Source: Stentor coeruleus (taxonomy: Eukaryota; Ciliophora; Heterotrichea; Heterotrichida; Stentoridae). From it: a stretch of 64,000 nt of DNA. The position numbers were made by a program, and so were the translations under genes. The DNA lies in assembly GCA_001970955.1 (NCBI GenBank), contig MPUH01000123.1, positions 1 to 64,000 on the forward strand, given 5' to 3'. The notes below the pieces were generated by a model that searched no databases, was not told the DNA's origin, and worked only from the letters and a program-made list of their open reading frames with translations. Positions 1 through 11,036 of this stretch are shown piece after piece. The first letter of the stretch is position 1. Every line of letters starts with the position of its first letter.

Positions 1-116
1 CTTTACTCCCTTTACTCCTACATCTTTGGCACTGGTATAGGCATTTAATGAGAGGTCTTGTAATCACAAGTATCCAAAATTATATGATCGCTATAGCTTT
101 TAAATTTTTCTTTTAG

Positions 117-166
117 TATTAGTATTAGTTAGGAATTATCGCTTGACTATTGTCCAGCCCTTGTTA
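117..166 (+). repeat. 50-bp dispersed repeat, copy 1
   Basis: These 50 bases recur without mismatch, in inverted orientation, at 51965-52014. The last 24 bases are then repeated once in tandem (143-166 and 167-190). The block has no good reading frame and is richer in G+C than its surroundings. It could be the end of a small mobile element or a conserved non-coding element; neither is shown. Confidence 0.85.
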
Positions 167-528
167 TTGACTATTGTCCAGCCCTTGTTAAAATTTTTCT
201 TTTAAACTTAACCTTGAAATAATTATTATTATTCTAATATAGGTGCCTCTTTTTAAGTCACTTCTCGTTTTTAGTTCACTGTCAAAATCAGATAGAAGGT
301 GTAAATGTTATTTTATGCTGTAGTGCTTTAATTATAGCCACTCCAAACGATCTATTGCATCACAATAATCTTCAAATCAGCTATTTTCTCTACTAACACC
401 CAGCTTTGTATTATTCAAGTATCTGATTTTATAATTTTTAGTTTCTTAGATTTGTAGTCACTCTAATATCTGTTAGTTGATTATTCTAGCTCTCATATAT
501 GCTTTAATTTTAAATTTTGAGTTTGTAA

Positions 529-615
529 TTTTTATGTATAACTCATAAGTTCAATTCATTTTCAATTTTTANTTTTTATGTATAACTCATAAGTTCAATT
601 CATTTTCAATTTTTA
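529..615. repeat. 43-bp direct repeat flanking an N
   Basis: Bases 529-571 and 573-615 are identical and are separated only by the N at 572. This looks like two overlapping contig ends joined without merging, not a biological duplication. Confidence 0.85.
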
Positions 616-884
616 TTGGGTAGTAAGAAAAAACTATTAACCCAAGCTGAAGCCTATTTATTCTGTATGGTGCACTTTGCTTAAGCTCCAGCTTTTTTTT
701 TCCTTATTCTTATAAAATAAACAATCTATATCATAAGCACTATATGCTTTCTTAAAAAAAAAATCAAAATACTATCGAAAAACCTAAATCCTATATATTC
801 ATTTAACCCGCTTTGCATACAAATCCTTAATTAAAAATCAAGAGCTATACCTATATAGCATAATATTAAGATCTTTCATCAATC

Positions 885-1072
885 AGGTGCACCTTTCCCA
901 AAGTTCAGACTCAAATCCATATCGGATCTTTGCTGATGCTTCTCATTTTTTATGTAAATCAATTGCCTTTTGTTTAAACTTTTCAGGTATAACCATTTTT
1001 GCGGTCTTTTTAATTTCTTTCGGATTAAGTAATTCATGCTTATGAACAAGTTTCCTTTTTGCTATAACCCAG
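885..1072 (-). pseudogene. possible decayed coding fragment
   Basis: The reverse strand reads about 60 codons of protein-like text rich in Lys, Glu and Ile, including the stretch PKEIKKTAKMVIPEKFKQ, with in-frame stops. No family was recognised. The open minus-strand stretch just beyond (1146-1349) is inflated by an 82-bp tandem duplication and may belong to the same remnant. It may be an old gene or a DNA-transposon scrap; confidence is low. Confidence 0.25.
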
Positions 1073-1131
1073 TAATAATTTTTTTATGTAAAACTATGTA
1101 GCACTTTCACATGCTTTTAATAGTTTTCCTA

Positions 1132-1293
1132 TTTCTCTGCTTAGACTATTCTTTAACTTTCCTCTTGCATACCTTTTCTTTATCCATACAAGGAAATTCC
1201 CTATAAGCATCTTTTTCTCTGCTTAGACTATTCTTTAACTTTCCTCTTGCATACCTTTCCTTTATCCATACAAGCAAATTCCCTATAAGCATC
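1132..1293. repeat. 82-bp tandem duplication
   Basis: Two adjacent copies of about 82 bp start at 1132 and 1214 and differ at two positions. Because they have diverged slightly, this is more likely a real old duplication than an assembly artefact. Confidence 0.8.
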
Positions 1294-1807
1294 TTTTCTA
1301 ATATTTCCTTTACATATATTAAATCCACATTTTCTAGCATATTCTTCAAATGCCTCGATCTAAGCGATTTTTACATGTAGGCAAAGTTGCTGTATTTAAA
1401 GGATCTCTTAAAATCAAAATAATATTAACTAGATTAGACATGATTTTTAATACCTATAAAAGGCACCCTATAAGCATCATATGGTGCTTATCTAATTTGC
1501 TAGTTTAATCAAGTTTCACTGAAAATGCTTGAAAATATTACAAATTTTATATTAACTCAGTTTTAGCTTGATTTTACTTCAACCAACCGTTTTATTGATA
1601 GAAAAAAGTTATTTCAGGCACATGTTAATTCAAAGGTTACTTTCACCTTACCTATTGATCTTGGATTTAGGACAAAAAGATGAGGAATAGGCATTTTAAC
1701 CTTAGACAAAAAATATGATAGCATAAATTATTGACTGAATTCTAATCTTTAATCTTTTAATTTGAAAGAATACTTTGAAAGTCACTCCTCAACATGCTTT
1801 TATTATA

Positions 1808-1873
1808 AGATTGTTAATATTGTCTATAATATTTATTAGAAGATTGTTAATATTATCTATAATATTTATTAGA
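1808..1873. repeat. 33-bp tandem duplication
   Basis: Copies at 1808-1840 and 1841-1873 differ at one base. They lie in AT-rich non-coding sequence. Confidence 0.8.
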
Positions 1874-2299
1874 ACTCGCTAAAGTTAAAAAGTTATTGAG
1901 TATACCGATTTATTTTAGATTGCGTTTTATGATATACATAGCTAAAAAGTTTAATATTCCAACTACGAATAAACTAAAAACAACACATAAACAACTTTTA
2001 TGTTAATTTTTCCACATCTCATCTATAATTATAAAATCATCTTTTAAATATCTTTTTTTCATTCTTAAATCCCAAGTATTATAAAATAAAAATTCCATAT
2101 AAACAATACACCTATTTTCGCATATATAAAAAACTATCTTCATCCAATCTTTCCATTATAATCTTCATAATCATTTTTAACTATTTCTTTAACCACAATG
2201 AAATTCACACAAATATCTTAAAAAATAAATGCACCTTTCATAATTTTTTCTCATACACACATTTAAATATTCACATCTCAATATCTTAGGCTTATAAAA

Positions 2300-5200
2300 A
2301 TGCTGAAAATGGAAAGAACAGAAGGTGAAATAACAGCTATGCGGTATATTGAACTTCAAGGAGTAGGCCCAAACACAAACATTCTATATCCTGATAATTC
2401 AATTATAACATCCAGATATACAAAGTGGAATTTTGTACCTAAGAATCTACTCCTTCAATTCACAAACCCTGCAAAAATCTGGTTTCTTTTAATATCAATT
2501 TTAGAACTAAGTCTGTTAAATGAGCAAATCACAGTTCCTATTGGGACAATTTGCCCATTATTACTTTTAGTGCTTATTGAAGCTGCACGAGAAGGCTACA
2601 ATGATTATAAACGGCATATGTCCGATGAAAAACTCAACTGTGCTGAATATCCTGTATGGGATGGGACTAATTTTGTCTTAAGAATCAGCAATGATATCAA
2701 AGTAGGTGATATAATACTAATATACAATAACGAATCCCCACCTGCAGATATTATGATTCTAGCTTCAGCCAACATAGACCATGAATGCTACGTTGAAACC
2801 TCAACATTTATGGGCGAATCTTCTTTAAAAATAAAACATGCAGTTAAAGAAACCCAACTAATCCTTGATGCGCTTGAAATAGATGAAGCTGCTTCAAGGC
2901 TTAAAAACCTTAATGAAGATCTTCATATACCATTACCAAATGCTAATTATAAAGTGTTTAAAGGAAAATTAAAGCTTAGAGTCTCACCAAAAAGCACAAA
3001 TATCAATGTTGATAATATTATTTATAGAGGAACTAAAATAAATAATACACCATGGTTGTTTGGTGTTACTTTATATACTGGAAATGAATGTAAAGCTTGG
3101 ATAAGTGCTGATTGTCGTAAATCAAAGAATTCTAAGCTTGTAAATACAGTTGAAAAATGGATGATGTGGCTTTATTTTGTCATTGCTGGAGTTTGTATTA
3201 TAAATACAGCGATATTTTCAAATAATTATGATGAGATGAATTATAGTTGGAGTGTTATTTTGGTCAGTAATATTATTTTATTCGCACATATTATGCCGAT
3301 ATCACTTGTTTTGTCTATAGAGTTCATTAGAATTTTTATGGCGGTTATATTCAGACCAGGGTCTATGATTACTGTTAATAGTGCTAATCTTTTTTCTAAT
3401 CTTGGTATGGTGGAATATATAGTTGCAGATAAAACAGGAACTATTACTGAAAATAATCTGCGAATAATTTTCTGTGTTGTAGTCGACAAGGTTTATTGGA
3501 ATTGCGAAAATGACGCTTATGACCAAAACCAAGACTATGACAAGACTGCTAAAAAAACTCCAACTCTGCAAGTGTCTGAAAAATTTGACGATGTTTCTTC
3601 CTTAACTGATCTTGCAAATAACATAATAGGTTATCCAGATGATAAAATATTGATGAACTACCTTATATGTATGGCAATATGCAATCTCGCATTTCCAGAA
3701 GGGTCTGATTATGTAGCTTTAACTGTTGATGATAAAGAGCTTGCTAGGACAGCAGCTAAATTAGGAGTTAAGCTCTTATGTAGAGATGCAGAAGCTTGTT
3801 TATTAAGTATTTTAAACAAAGAGATTCTTTTTGAAGTCTTAGGTTTCCAGCAATTTTCGTCAGCAAAGAAAAAATCTAGAATCGTAGTCAGAAATAGGTC
3901 CACAGGTAAAATTTCAATGTATGTTAAAGGTTCTAGAGAGTCTTTAATGGATCTTTATTTAGAAGACCATACTGAAGATGAAGTTCTTGAAGGTTATAGA
4001 ATAATTTACATGGGATATAAAGAAATGACTGAGTTAGAAGGGAAAAGTTTTCTTCAAGAATATATGACAGCAAAGCAATCTCCAGTAAATAAAGAAGGGC
4101 GTGTCGAAATCGCATTTGAAAACTATGAAAAAAAACTTATTTACCTAGGTGTTGTCGGCCTAGAAGACTCAGTAAGTGAAGAAACCCAAAAAACAGTAAG
4201 GTTATTAAAAAGAGCTGGGATTAAATTCTGGCTTCTTAGCGGAGATTCTGAAGAGTCAACATTAAGCTCAGCTTTAGCAGCAGATATGTATTTATCAACA
4301 GACCCTGTATACTCTTTAAGCGAACTAACTTCCGAATTAGATTTTCTTAATGTTGTTCAGGATTATATAAAAAAAGGGATTTATGAAGCTGATGACGAAA
4401 GCTTAAACAATTTTTCAGTAGGAGAAAATTATTATGTTGAAGAAAAAGTGGACCTACTTGAAAGAGAAAACTCTGATACTGAAAGGCGAACAGGTCGTCA
4501 TCGTCCAACTGAATTCTTTAAAAAAATCATTACTTTAAAAGGTTCTCCTGATGCTTCAAAAGGTTATAATCGATCAAAATCTCGTATGGTCTCCTCAACT
4601 CGACATGCAACAGTTAATCCATTTATATCAAAATTAACCTTCAGACCTAAGAAAAAAACAAGGCTTCGTAATAACTACATGCCAAACAAAATCAATTATG
4701 TGCTTTCTATAGATAGTTCAGGTTTAGAATATGGATGTAGTTCTAAGCAGCATAGTAAATATTTTATATCCTTGATTTTCGCTGCTAAATTTGTGTGTTT
4801 TCATTCATTATACCCAGACAATAAACGTCGTGTTGTTCAGATCCTAAAAAAAAATTTTAGCTTTAATCCACTTGTTCTTGCTATAGGCGATGGAATCAGT
4901 GATATTGGGATGATTCAAGAAGCTGATATTGGAATCGGAATTGAAGGTAAAGAAGGTTCTGATGCTGCTATGAATAGCGATATTTCTATCAAGCATTTTT
5001 CTCAGCTTAAAAAACTTCTACTCATTTATGGACATAGTCAATATATCCAATTATCAAAAATGGTATTATTATCTTTTTATGCTATGATAATACTTGAAGT
5101 TATACTTTTTATCTACAACATTTTCGGAGCTTTTACATCATTTTCTATTATCCCTAAAGAACTTGTAGTTATTTATCGACTTATAGTTTCTACAATCCCA

Positions 5201-8200
5201 ATAGCTGGAATGTGTATATTAGATCGTGATACAACTTCAACTGAAGTCACCCCTCAAGCTTATAAAGTTGGGATTTTTAACACAATTCTCACAATAAGGC
5301 ATTTAGGGGTTTTTGTTGTTATGGGAATCATACAAGCTATTGTGATTTTTGTATTCACATATCTGAATTTCCTTGGGCTTACATCAGAAGGCCAACCTGA
5401 AAACCTTCTGATTATAGGAAATTCTATTATGTTTATTGTTACAAGCACAGTGTTGATATCCAGTTTAGTTGAAACTTTCTCGATATCTATTAAAACTTTG
5501 ATTTTGTATATGATATGTGGAGGAATTTTAGTAATTATTTGTGTACCGATATCTTATGTTACTACACCTTTATATGGGAATTTACAAATGATTGGGGATT
5601 ATAAAAATGTTTGGCTTTGTATTTTTGTCACAATTGCCGTTAATGTTTTGATAAGTTATTTATTTAAATCATTGAGGTATATTTTTTTCCCTGGGATTTT
5701 AGAATTGATTAGAAGGACTTCTCCTGAAGCGAGTTTAAATCATAAGACTCGTTTAGAAAAATATAGAAAAAGTTTGAAACAAGTATTTAGGGCGTCGTCT
5801 GTATTGAACAATAACATAGTCAATGATTCTGAAAAAATCAATCAGAAAACTTTGAGATTTGTTTCGAAATATAGAGAAAGTTTGTATCAGGCTGATAAAA
5901 TTACTGAGAATTTAAACTGGCACAAGGAAATTTTGCTTATTGGGGCTTTTGGTGCAGTAAGTTTCGCTATTTTCCGTATAGTAGTTTATAACAGAGACTT
6001 ATACTCAATAGGTTTTCTTTGCATCTATTCTGGGATTTTAACTTTATCTTTTCTTTTACTCCTAAACGCAAAAATTCGTGAATACTCTTCATTATATTTC
6101 TCCATAATGATGCTATCAACTCAACTCTTTTTCTTTCTAAGCTCAATAGTTTTCAATCATCATAACTCTCTTGATATATTCTGCTTTGTCCCGATACTTT
6201 ACACAATGGGTTTTAGTAATCATTGGCTTGAAATGATCCTCAGTACAATTGTATGTAACATCCTGATTATTATCTCTATTATTTTCTACACTACTGATAA
6301 AAACTCTTTAGATCAAGCTGAATCTATTATTTCCTATCTTTTGATTTATTTTTCTATATGCATCCTCTCATCTGTAGCCAGTTATGCAATTGATTATTCT
6401 GGAAGACTTGAATTTAATTTAGTGCAAAAAGTACAAGTCGAAATCCAAAAAACCAAAAACGTTCTTAGTTATTTACTCCCAGCTTTTGTCCGTAAACGTG
6501 TTAAAAATGGTGTTAGATACATATCAGAAAATCAAGGTATAGTATCTATAATATTTTGTGATATCTACAATTTTGAAGACTTATTGCGGAATTACTCCCC
6601 TCAAGAACTTACAGCTTTTTTAGATGACCTTTTTGCGAAATTCGATCAGAAATGCTCATTGTCTGGCTGTACAAAAATTGAAACTGTTGGGAAAACTTAT
6701 ATGGCTTGTGCTGGGTTAAAAGATACAGAATATGATATTGATGCATATTTCACTAGTGTATCACATGCTAGGAGGACTGTAGAAATGGGTATTTCTATAA
6801 TAAACATGTGTGAAAATACTTATTTGAAAAATGGGGAAACTTTAAAGGTAAAAATTGGGATAAATACAGGGCCGGTTACTGCAGGTGTTGTTGGTTATCA
6901 TAAACCTCAATTTTCTTTAGTAGGAGATACAGTAAATACTGCTAGTAGAATGGCATCTTTATGTCCTGAACCTAATAAAATACAGATTTCTAGAGATACT
7001 TATGAACATATGAGAGATTTTAGTGGGTTAAAATTTACCCCAAATGTAGTAAATGCTAAAGGCAAAGGGCAAATGAGCACTTATTTAGTGTCGATTTCAG
7101 TTAAAGACTGCAAAATTACAAGCCCGGCATTTGCGTTTTCAGAAATCTCAATGCGTAGTAGAGAAACTAAAAAACTCACAATGTATCATTATTCATCAAA
7201 TTCAAAAGCGGATATGAAAAGAAGGTCAAGTGCTTTGGAGAATCTTAATGATGTTATTATTGATGAAGCTGGAGAGTTTAAACGTAATGAAACTCAGCAA
7301 TTGGATGAGATTAAGTTTATAAATTTCAGTTGTAGAGAAAATATAAAAGAAGAAACTTTTCGTTTGGAATCAAGTCAGATGAATTTGTTTTTATCAAAAA
7401 TTGGACTTAAGATCAGAATAGTGTTAGATATTATTTTCCTTACCCTTGCAGTTATTGGATCAGGGGTTCAGAATAAAATACAGGTTTATACAATTGCCAA
7501 ACTTACTATTGAAATACTTGATTTAATAGTTCTTTTTACAAGGTTTGATAAGGATTTTCGTAAGCTTTGGTTTTGTTGGTGGCTAGGAATATCATACCTT
7601 CTTGGAAGTATCTTAAGACTCATAGACTTTGAAAAAAACAAAGAAATTATATTCGCCGATTATCTTCTTTATACACTTCAAGCATCTCTATGTAGTCAAC
7701 TTCTCTTTAGTACTCTTTCATGGTATCTTACTCTCTTAGCTGCAGTTCAAATAATTATTACCTTTAGTGTTTATACAATGGATGGTCAAACTATAATATC
7801 CAATTTGATTTTCCTTATAACCCTGCTTATAATAATATACAGCAGAGAAAAAAAATTGAGGATTTTTTCCAGAATAAAATGCGCTGCTGAAAAAGAATTA
7901 ACAAACACTGAAGAGCTTTTATGTAAAATGATGCCTAAAAATGTATTAGAAAAACTTAAAGAACAAAGTCATGTTACTGAATATATATCAGGAGTTACAA
8001 TACTCTATGCAGATATAGCTGGATTCACCCAATGGTCTTCAAATAAACTCCCAGAAGAAGTTGTTGGAATGCTTTCAAACCTTTTCACTGAATTTGATTA
8101 TAAATGCGTAGAACATGAGGTTTATAAAGTTCATACAATAGGAGACTGTTATGTAGCTTTGGGGTATACAGGTTCGAAAACTCGTTCAATATCAGGCGAA

Positions 8201-8545
8201 TGTTTCAATTTATCGCAATTCGCTTTAAATCTAGTCAAAACTATAGAAGAAGTCAATATAAAACATGGAATAAACCTAGGCATGAGGATAGGAATACATA
8301 CTGGGGACATCATTGGGGGCATTGCTGGGACAAACATAGTCCGCTACGACATTTATGGTGCTGATGTTCTTATGGCAAACAAAATGGAAAGTTCTGGCCA
8401 ACTAGGTAAAGTTCATATAAGTCAATCTACAATGGAAATATTATCAAAACATTATCCAAAAGATTTTACATTTATCAAATCAGAAAGTGTTGAATCACCA
8501 ATAACACAAGAAGATACAATGACTTACTTCTTAGAGTCTGCATAA
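2300..8545 (+). CDS. P4-ATPase / guanylyl cyclase fusion
   Basis: A 2081-residue membrane protein joins a flippase-like P4-ATPase to a paired class III cyclase, an architecture known from ciliates and apicomplexans. The ATPase half has the N-terminal P4 signature, an actuator GES motif in place of DGET, the phosphorylation motif DKTGTIT (D377), SGDS where TGDK is usual, and GDGISD (D864) for GDGxND. Six or so membrane segments follow, then cyclase domain 1 (D1421, E1461), more membrane segments, and cyclase domain 2 (D1905, D1949). Domain 1 has Lys1465 where the second metal Asp belongs but keeps the Asn/Arg of VNTASRM. Domain 2 has both metal Asp but lacks that Asn/Arg pair. This is the inverted arrangement described for alveolate enzymes. 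Glu1461, in IETVG, matches guanylyl rather than adenylyl cyclases. The likely role is cGMP synthesis; transport activity is uncertain. Confidence 0.95.
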   Translation: MLKMERTEGEITAMRYIELQGVGPNTNILYPDNSIITSRYTKWNFVPKNLLLQFTNPAKIWFLLISILELSLLNEQITVPIGTICPLLLLVLIEAAREGYNDYKRHMSDEKLNCAEYPVWDGTNFVLRISNDIKVGDIILIYNNESPPADIMILASANIDHECYVETSTFMGESSLKIKHAVKETQLILDALEIDEAASRLKNLNEDLHIPLPNANYKVFKGKLKLRVSPKSTNINVDNIIYRGTKINNTPWLFGVTLYTGNECKAWISADCRKSKNSKLVNTVEKWMMWLYFVIAGVCIINTAIFSNNYDEMNYSWSVILVSNIILFAHIMPISLVLSIEFIRIFMAVIFRPGSMITVNSANLFSNLGMVEYIVADKTGTITENNLRIIFCVVVDKVYWNCENDAYDQNQDYDKTAKKTPTLQVSEKFDDVSSLTDLANNIIGYPDDKILMNYLICMAICNLAFPEGSDYVALTVDDKELARTAAKLGVKLLCRDAEACLLSILNKEILFEVLGFQQFSSAKKKSRIVVRNRSTGKISMYVKGSRESLMDLYLEDHTEDEVLEGYRIIYMGYKEMTELEGKSFLQEYMTAKQSPVNKEGRVEIAFENYEKKLIYLGVVGLEDSVSEETQKTVRLLKRAGIKFWLLSGDSEESTLSSALAADMYLSTDPVYSLSELTSELDFLNVVQDYIKKGIYEADDESLNNFSVGENYYVEEKVDLLERENSDTERRTGRHRPTEFFKKIITLKGSPDASKGYNRSKSRMVSSTRHATVNPFISKLTFRPKKKTRLRNNYMPNKINYVLSIDSSGLEYGCSSKQHSKYFISLIFAAKFVCFHSLYPDNKRRVVQILKKNFSFNPLVLAIGDGISDIGMIQEADIGIGIEGKEGSDAAMNSDISIKHFSQLKKLLLIYGHSQYIQLSKMVLLSFYAMIILEVILFIYNIFGAFTSFSIIPKELVVIYRLIVSTIPIAGMCILDRDTTSTEVTPQAYKVGIFNTILTIRHLGVFVVMGIIQAIVIFVFTYLNFLGLTSEGQPENLLIIGNSIMFIVTSTVLISSLVETFSISIKTLILYMICGGILVIICVPISYVTTPLYGNLQMIGDYKNVWLCIFVTIAVNVLISYLFKSLRYIFFPGILELIRRTSPEASLNHKTRLEKYRKSLKQVFRASSVLNNNIVNDSEKINQKTLRFVSKYRESLYQADKITENLNWHKEILLIGAFGAVSFAIFRIVVYNRDLYSIGFLCIYSGILTLSFLLLLNAKIREYSSLYFSIMMLSTQLFFFLSSIVFNHHNSLDIFCFVPILYTMGFSNHWLEMILSTIVCNILIIISIIFYTTDKNSLDQAESIISYLLIYFSICILSSVASYAIDYSGRLEFNLVQKVQVEIQKTKNVLSYLLPAFVRKRVKNGVRYISENQGIVSIIFCDIYNFEDLLRNYSPQELTAFLDDLFAKFDQKCSLSGCTKIETVGKTYMACAGLKDTEYDIDAYFTSVSHARRTVEMGISIINMCENTYLKNGETLKVKIGINTGPVTAGVVGYHKPQFSLVGDTVNTASRMASLCPEPNKIQISRDTYEHMRDFSGLKFTPNVVNAKGKGQMSTYLVSISVKDCKITSPAFAFSEISMRSRETKKLTMYHYSSNSKADMKRRSSALENLNDVIIDEAGEFKRNETQQLDEIKFINFSCRENIKEETFRLESSQMNLFLSKIGLKIRIVLDIIFLTLAVIGSGVQNKIQVYTIAKLTIEILDLIVLFTRFDKDFRKLWFCWWLGISYLLGSILRLIDFEKNKEIIFADYLLYTLQASLCSQLLFSTLSWYLTLLAAVQIIITFSVYTMDGQTIISNLIFLITLLIIIYSREKKLRIFSRIKCAAEKELTNTEELLCKMMPKNVLEKLKEQSHVTEYISGVTILYADIAGFTQWSSNKLPEEVVGMLSNLFTEFDYKCVEHEVYKVHTIGDCYVALGYTGSKTRSISGECFNLSQFALNLVKTIEEVNIKHGINLGMRIGIHTGDIIGGIAGTNIVRYDIYGADVLMANKMESSGQLGKVHISQSTMEILSKHYPKDFTFIKSESVESPITQEDTMTYFLESA

Positions 8546-8575
8546 TTTAATAGAAATATATTAATTTTTCTTGTA

Positions 8576-9766
8576 ATGGCTAGGTTGTGTAAATCAATAC
8601 TAAAACTTAGAGGTGAAAACAAACCACAAACTTTAAGTGACTCTGATTCAGAACAAGGTCCACATCTTGAGCCTGTTACTTTGAAATTTGAAAAAGAGTT
8701 TTTAGAAGAACTTAATAGTCAAGATATGGCTGTTGATCATGATGATATTTCTGAACCGAGTATTTTTGTTCCAAGATATCGTAAAGCTAATAGTCAAGGA
8801 GTTGTTGCTAATTTAGGGATTCCAGATTACTTTAGTGCTGAGAAAATTGATTGTAAAAAAGCTCATGACCTTGACCACTACTTAGACCCTGGGCTCCCTA
8901 TTTCCCGGTCACATGTAAATGAAGCATTAGATAATGAGTATGAAGAAGATTATGATCTTTGGTTTGAATATTTACTTCAAGGATTAAATATAGCTTTATA
9001 TGGAGCTGGGTCGAAAATCCATGTATTGACTGGGTTCCAAGAGTTTTTGCGGGAAAAAGATTGTAGTGTTATTAGAGTCAATGCTTATAATTCTATTGTC
9101 ACAATTAGGAAAATCCTAAACGAGTTCTTGAACTTTTTATCACAAAGCGAAAAACATTATGCTAGCCTTGATAGACTTCTTTCTAGACTTATTAGCGCTT
9201 TAGACAAAAATAATTGTTGTATTTTTTTACTAGTTGATTGTTTAGATAGTCAAGCTATTGCAGATCCTGATAGTCAATTGATTTTAAGTAGGCTTGCAAA
9301 TCATAGAAACGTGCATTTAATTGCGAGTTTTGAAAATGCTAATCTTTTGTATAGATGGTCAATTGATGCGAATATTAAATACAATTTCTTATATGTTCCT
9401 TGTCCTACTATGATCGCTTATTCTGTTGAGTTAACTTTTGTTGAAGGATTGAAAGTTTTCGAGTACTCTTCTAGTCATGGACACCATAGAGGTATTGAAT
9501 ATGTACTTAAAAGCTTGACATCTAATCAGAGGAAAATTCTTAAAGAATTAGCGTATATATCTATTAAAGAGTCGAATGGGATAAGTTTTAAAGAATTTGT
9601 TGATAAATGCATTGAAGAAACACTTTTGTTGAATGCGAAACAGCTTAAGGATGCTTTGGTTGAAGCCATTGACCACCAGATTGTAGCTTATAAGATTGGC
9701 CCAAAAGGTGAAAACGTTGTGTATCTTAAAGTTGACCCTATTCTCTTAATAAACAGAATCGAATAG
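8576..9766 (+). CDS. ORC2: origin recognition complex subunit 2
   Basis: This 396-residue protein is ORC2, part of the nuclear complex that marks replication origins. Its signature is the core stretch WFEYLLQGLNIALYGAGSK (about residues 125-143), matching the ORC2 pattern of a hydrophobic helix followed by LLYGxGSK. A later strand, NHRNVHLIASFENANLLYRW, matches the conserved NIHLIAS segment, and a winged-helix-like C-terminus follows. It is shorter than animal ORC2 (about 577 residues) because the disordered N-terminus is short. The start lies only 30 bp after the previous gene's stop, leaving little room for a separate promoter and terminator. Confidence 0.9.
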   Translation: MARLCKSILKLRGENKPQTLSDSDSEQGPHLEPVTLKFEKEFLEELNSQDMAVDHDDISEPSIFVPRYRKANSQGVVANLGIPDYFSAEKIDCKKAHDLDHYLDPGLPISRSHVNEALDNEYEEDYDLWFEYLLQGLNIALYGAGSKIHVLTGFQEFLREKDCSVIRVNAYNSIVTIRKILNEFLNFLSQSEKHYASLDRLLSRLISALDKNNCCIFLLVDCLDSQAIADPDSQLILSRLANHRNVHLIASFENANLLYRWSIDANIKYNFLYVPCPTMIAYSVELTFVEGLKVFEYSSSHGHHRGIEYVLKSLTSNQRKILKELAYISIKESNGISFKEFVDKCIEETLLLNAKQLKDALVEAIDHQIVAYKIGPKGENVVYLKVDPILLINRIE

Positions 9767-9768
9767 TT

Positions 9769-9838
9769 TTTTATATCATAAATGAGATGAGGGAGTTTGT
9801 TTCTTTTATATCATAAATGAGATGAGGGAGTTTGTTTT
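9769..9838. repeat. 35-bp tandem duplication after ORC2
   Basis: Two exact copies (9769-9803 and 9804-9838) lie immediately downstream of the ORC2 stop codon. Confidence 0.85.
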
Positions 9839-11036
9839 TATTTTGGTATGCTTTTTTATAATAAAAGATAAAAGTTAATAAAAGAAAAAATAGTGACTGA
9901 ATTAGATTTTTTGCAAAAGTTTGAGTATTTTGATGAGGTTTTTGAAGTTTAGAAAAAGTTAGCAATAGGATTTTTAAAATAAAAATTGATTTTGGAAAGA
10001 AAGATTTATTATACAAGATAGTTGTGGGTAAATGGCCTATAGTTTATGTGGCACTAATAAATTTGAGTTAAAAACGGCTTAAAAGAGGCTAATAAAATAT
10101 TTTAGGAATAAAAGGCGATTGTAAATAATTGAAGGATGCTAGGAATATAGTTTTTTTATAGAAGTGCATGAAAAAATACATTAAATGTATTAAAAGCTAG
10201 TTTATTGAATAAGTATAAAGTGTTTATGAATAAAATACTTAATATATTAAGCAAAGTTTCAAAGCTTAAAAAAATGTAAACCTTAAAAGTATGTATGATG
10301 AACTATAAGAGTAAAATGGATTAAAGTCTATTATCGAATCAATCAATGATATTAGAAAAAAAATATATTATAAATAAACAACCTAATCTTTTTGATATGT
10401 TTAAAATATTCAAGGATAGGTCTAGAGGATATTTTATCGACCAAAACATTGTGTATTGAAATTTTATTATGACAATGTATTAGTTTATCTGATAGAAGAG
10501 GAGATCTGTCGAATGAAAAAGTTATATGACAATGTATTAGTTTATCTGATAGAAGAGGAGATCTGTCGAATGAAAAAGTTAGAATCTATCAAGCCTAACT
10601 AATATGAAAAAGCTAAGTTTTCCAATGATTACGAATTATTGATAAATATATTTAAAAAACATCTAAAATTTCCTAAATATGCTATTTATATAATCTCTCA
10701 CCTATTTCAAATAGTATAGACCAGTGTAGAATGAACACCTAAGATTCATCTTTATATCCAATAGATTTGAAAATCCTTACAAGACATGCAGATTCAAAAT
10801 ATCATAATTTATCTTTAAAGCACTTTGTCATGATTTTCCTTAAAACTTATAAAATTTTCGTTATCTTCCAAGCATAAAAATATAAAAATATTCCACATTC
10901 ACCTTCTCTATTAAATAGCAATTCCTTTCTAAAATCTTCCTCATCCTATGAACATCCTAAACAATCTAAATCCAAAAGATATTTTTTATTACTTACAATA
11001 TAATAAAAGTGCATCATATATAAACCTAAACTTTCT
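9839..11036. other. non-coding spacer
   Basis: No gene is supported. The left part is G/T-rich on the plus strand, like the 3' flanks elsewhere in the window. The right part (from about 10620) becomes C-rich, as expected upstream of the next plus-strand gene. A 57-bp tandem duplication sits at 10468-10581. Confidence 0.5.
10468..10581. repeat. 57-bp exact tandem duplication
   Basis: Copies at 10468-10524 and 10525-10581 are identical and adjacent, in non-coding sequence. Confidence 0.9.

Larger units (their letters stand above)
1..2299. other. gene-poor repeat-bearing stretch
   Basis: No intact gene is visible. The stretch holds several two-copy direct repeats (143-190, 529-615 around an N, 1132-1293 and 1808-1873), one arm of a 50-bp dispersed repeat (117-166), and two scraps that read like old coding sequence (minus strand about 885-1072, plus strand about 1575-1740). 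The last 250 bases before the ATPase-cyclase gene are C-rich and G-poor, as is usual upstream of genes in this window. Confidence 0.5.

Noticed and set aside
1146-1349. 67-codon minus-strand gene
   Set aside because: Most of it is an 82-bp tandem duplication read through in frame; at best it is part of a decayed remnant.
9771-10016. 81-codon minus-strand frame
   Set aside because: It is low-complexity, runs through the 35-bp duplication, and has a Phe/Lys/Asn composition typical of AT-rich spacers.
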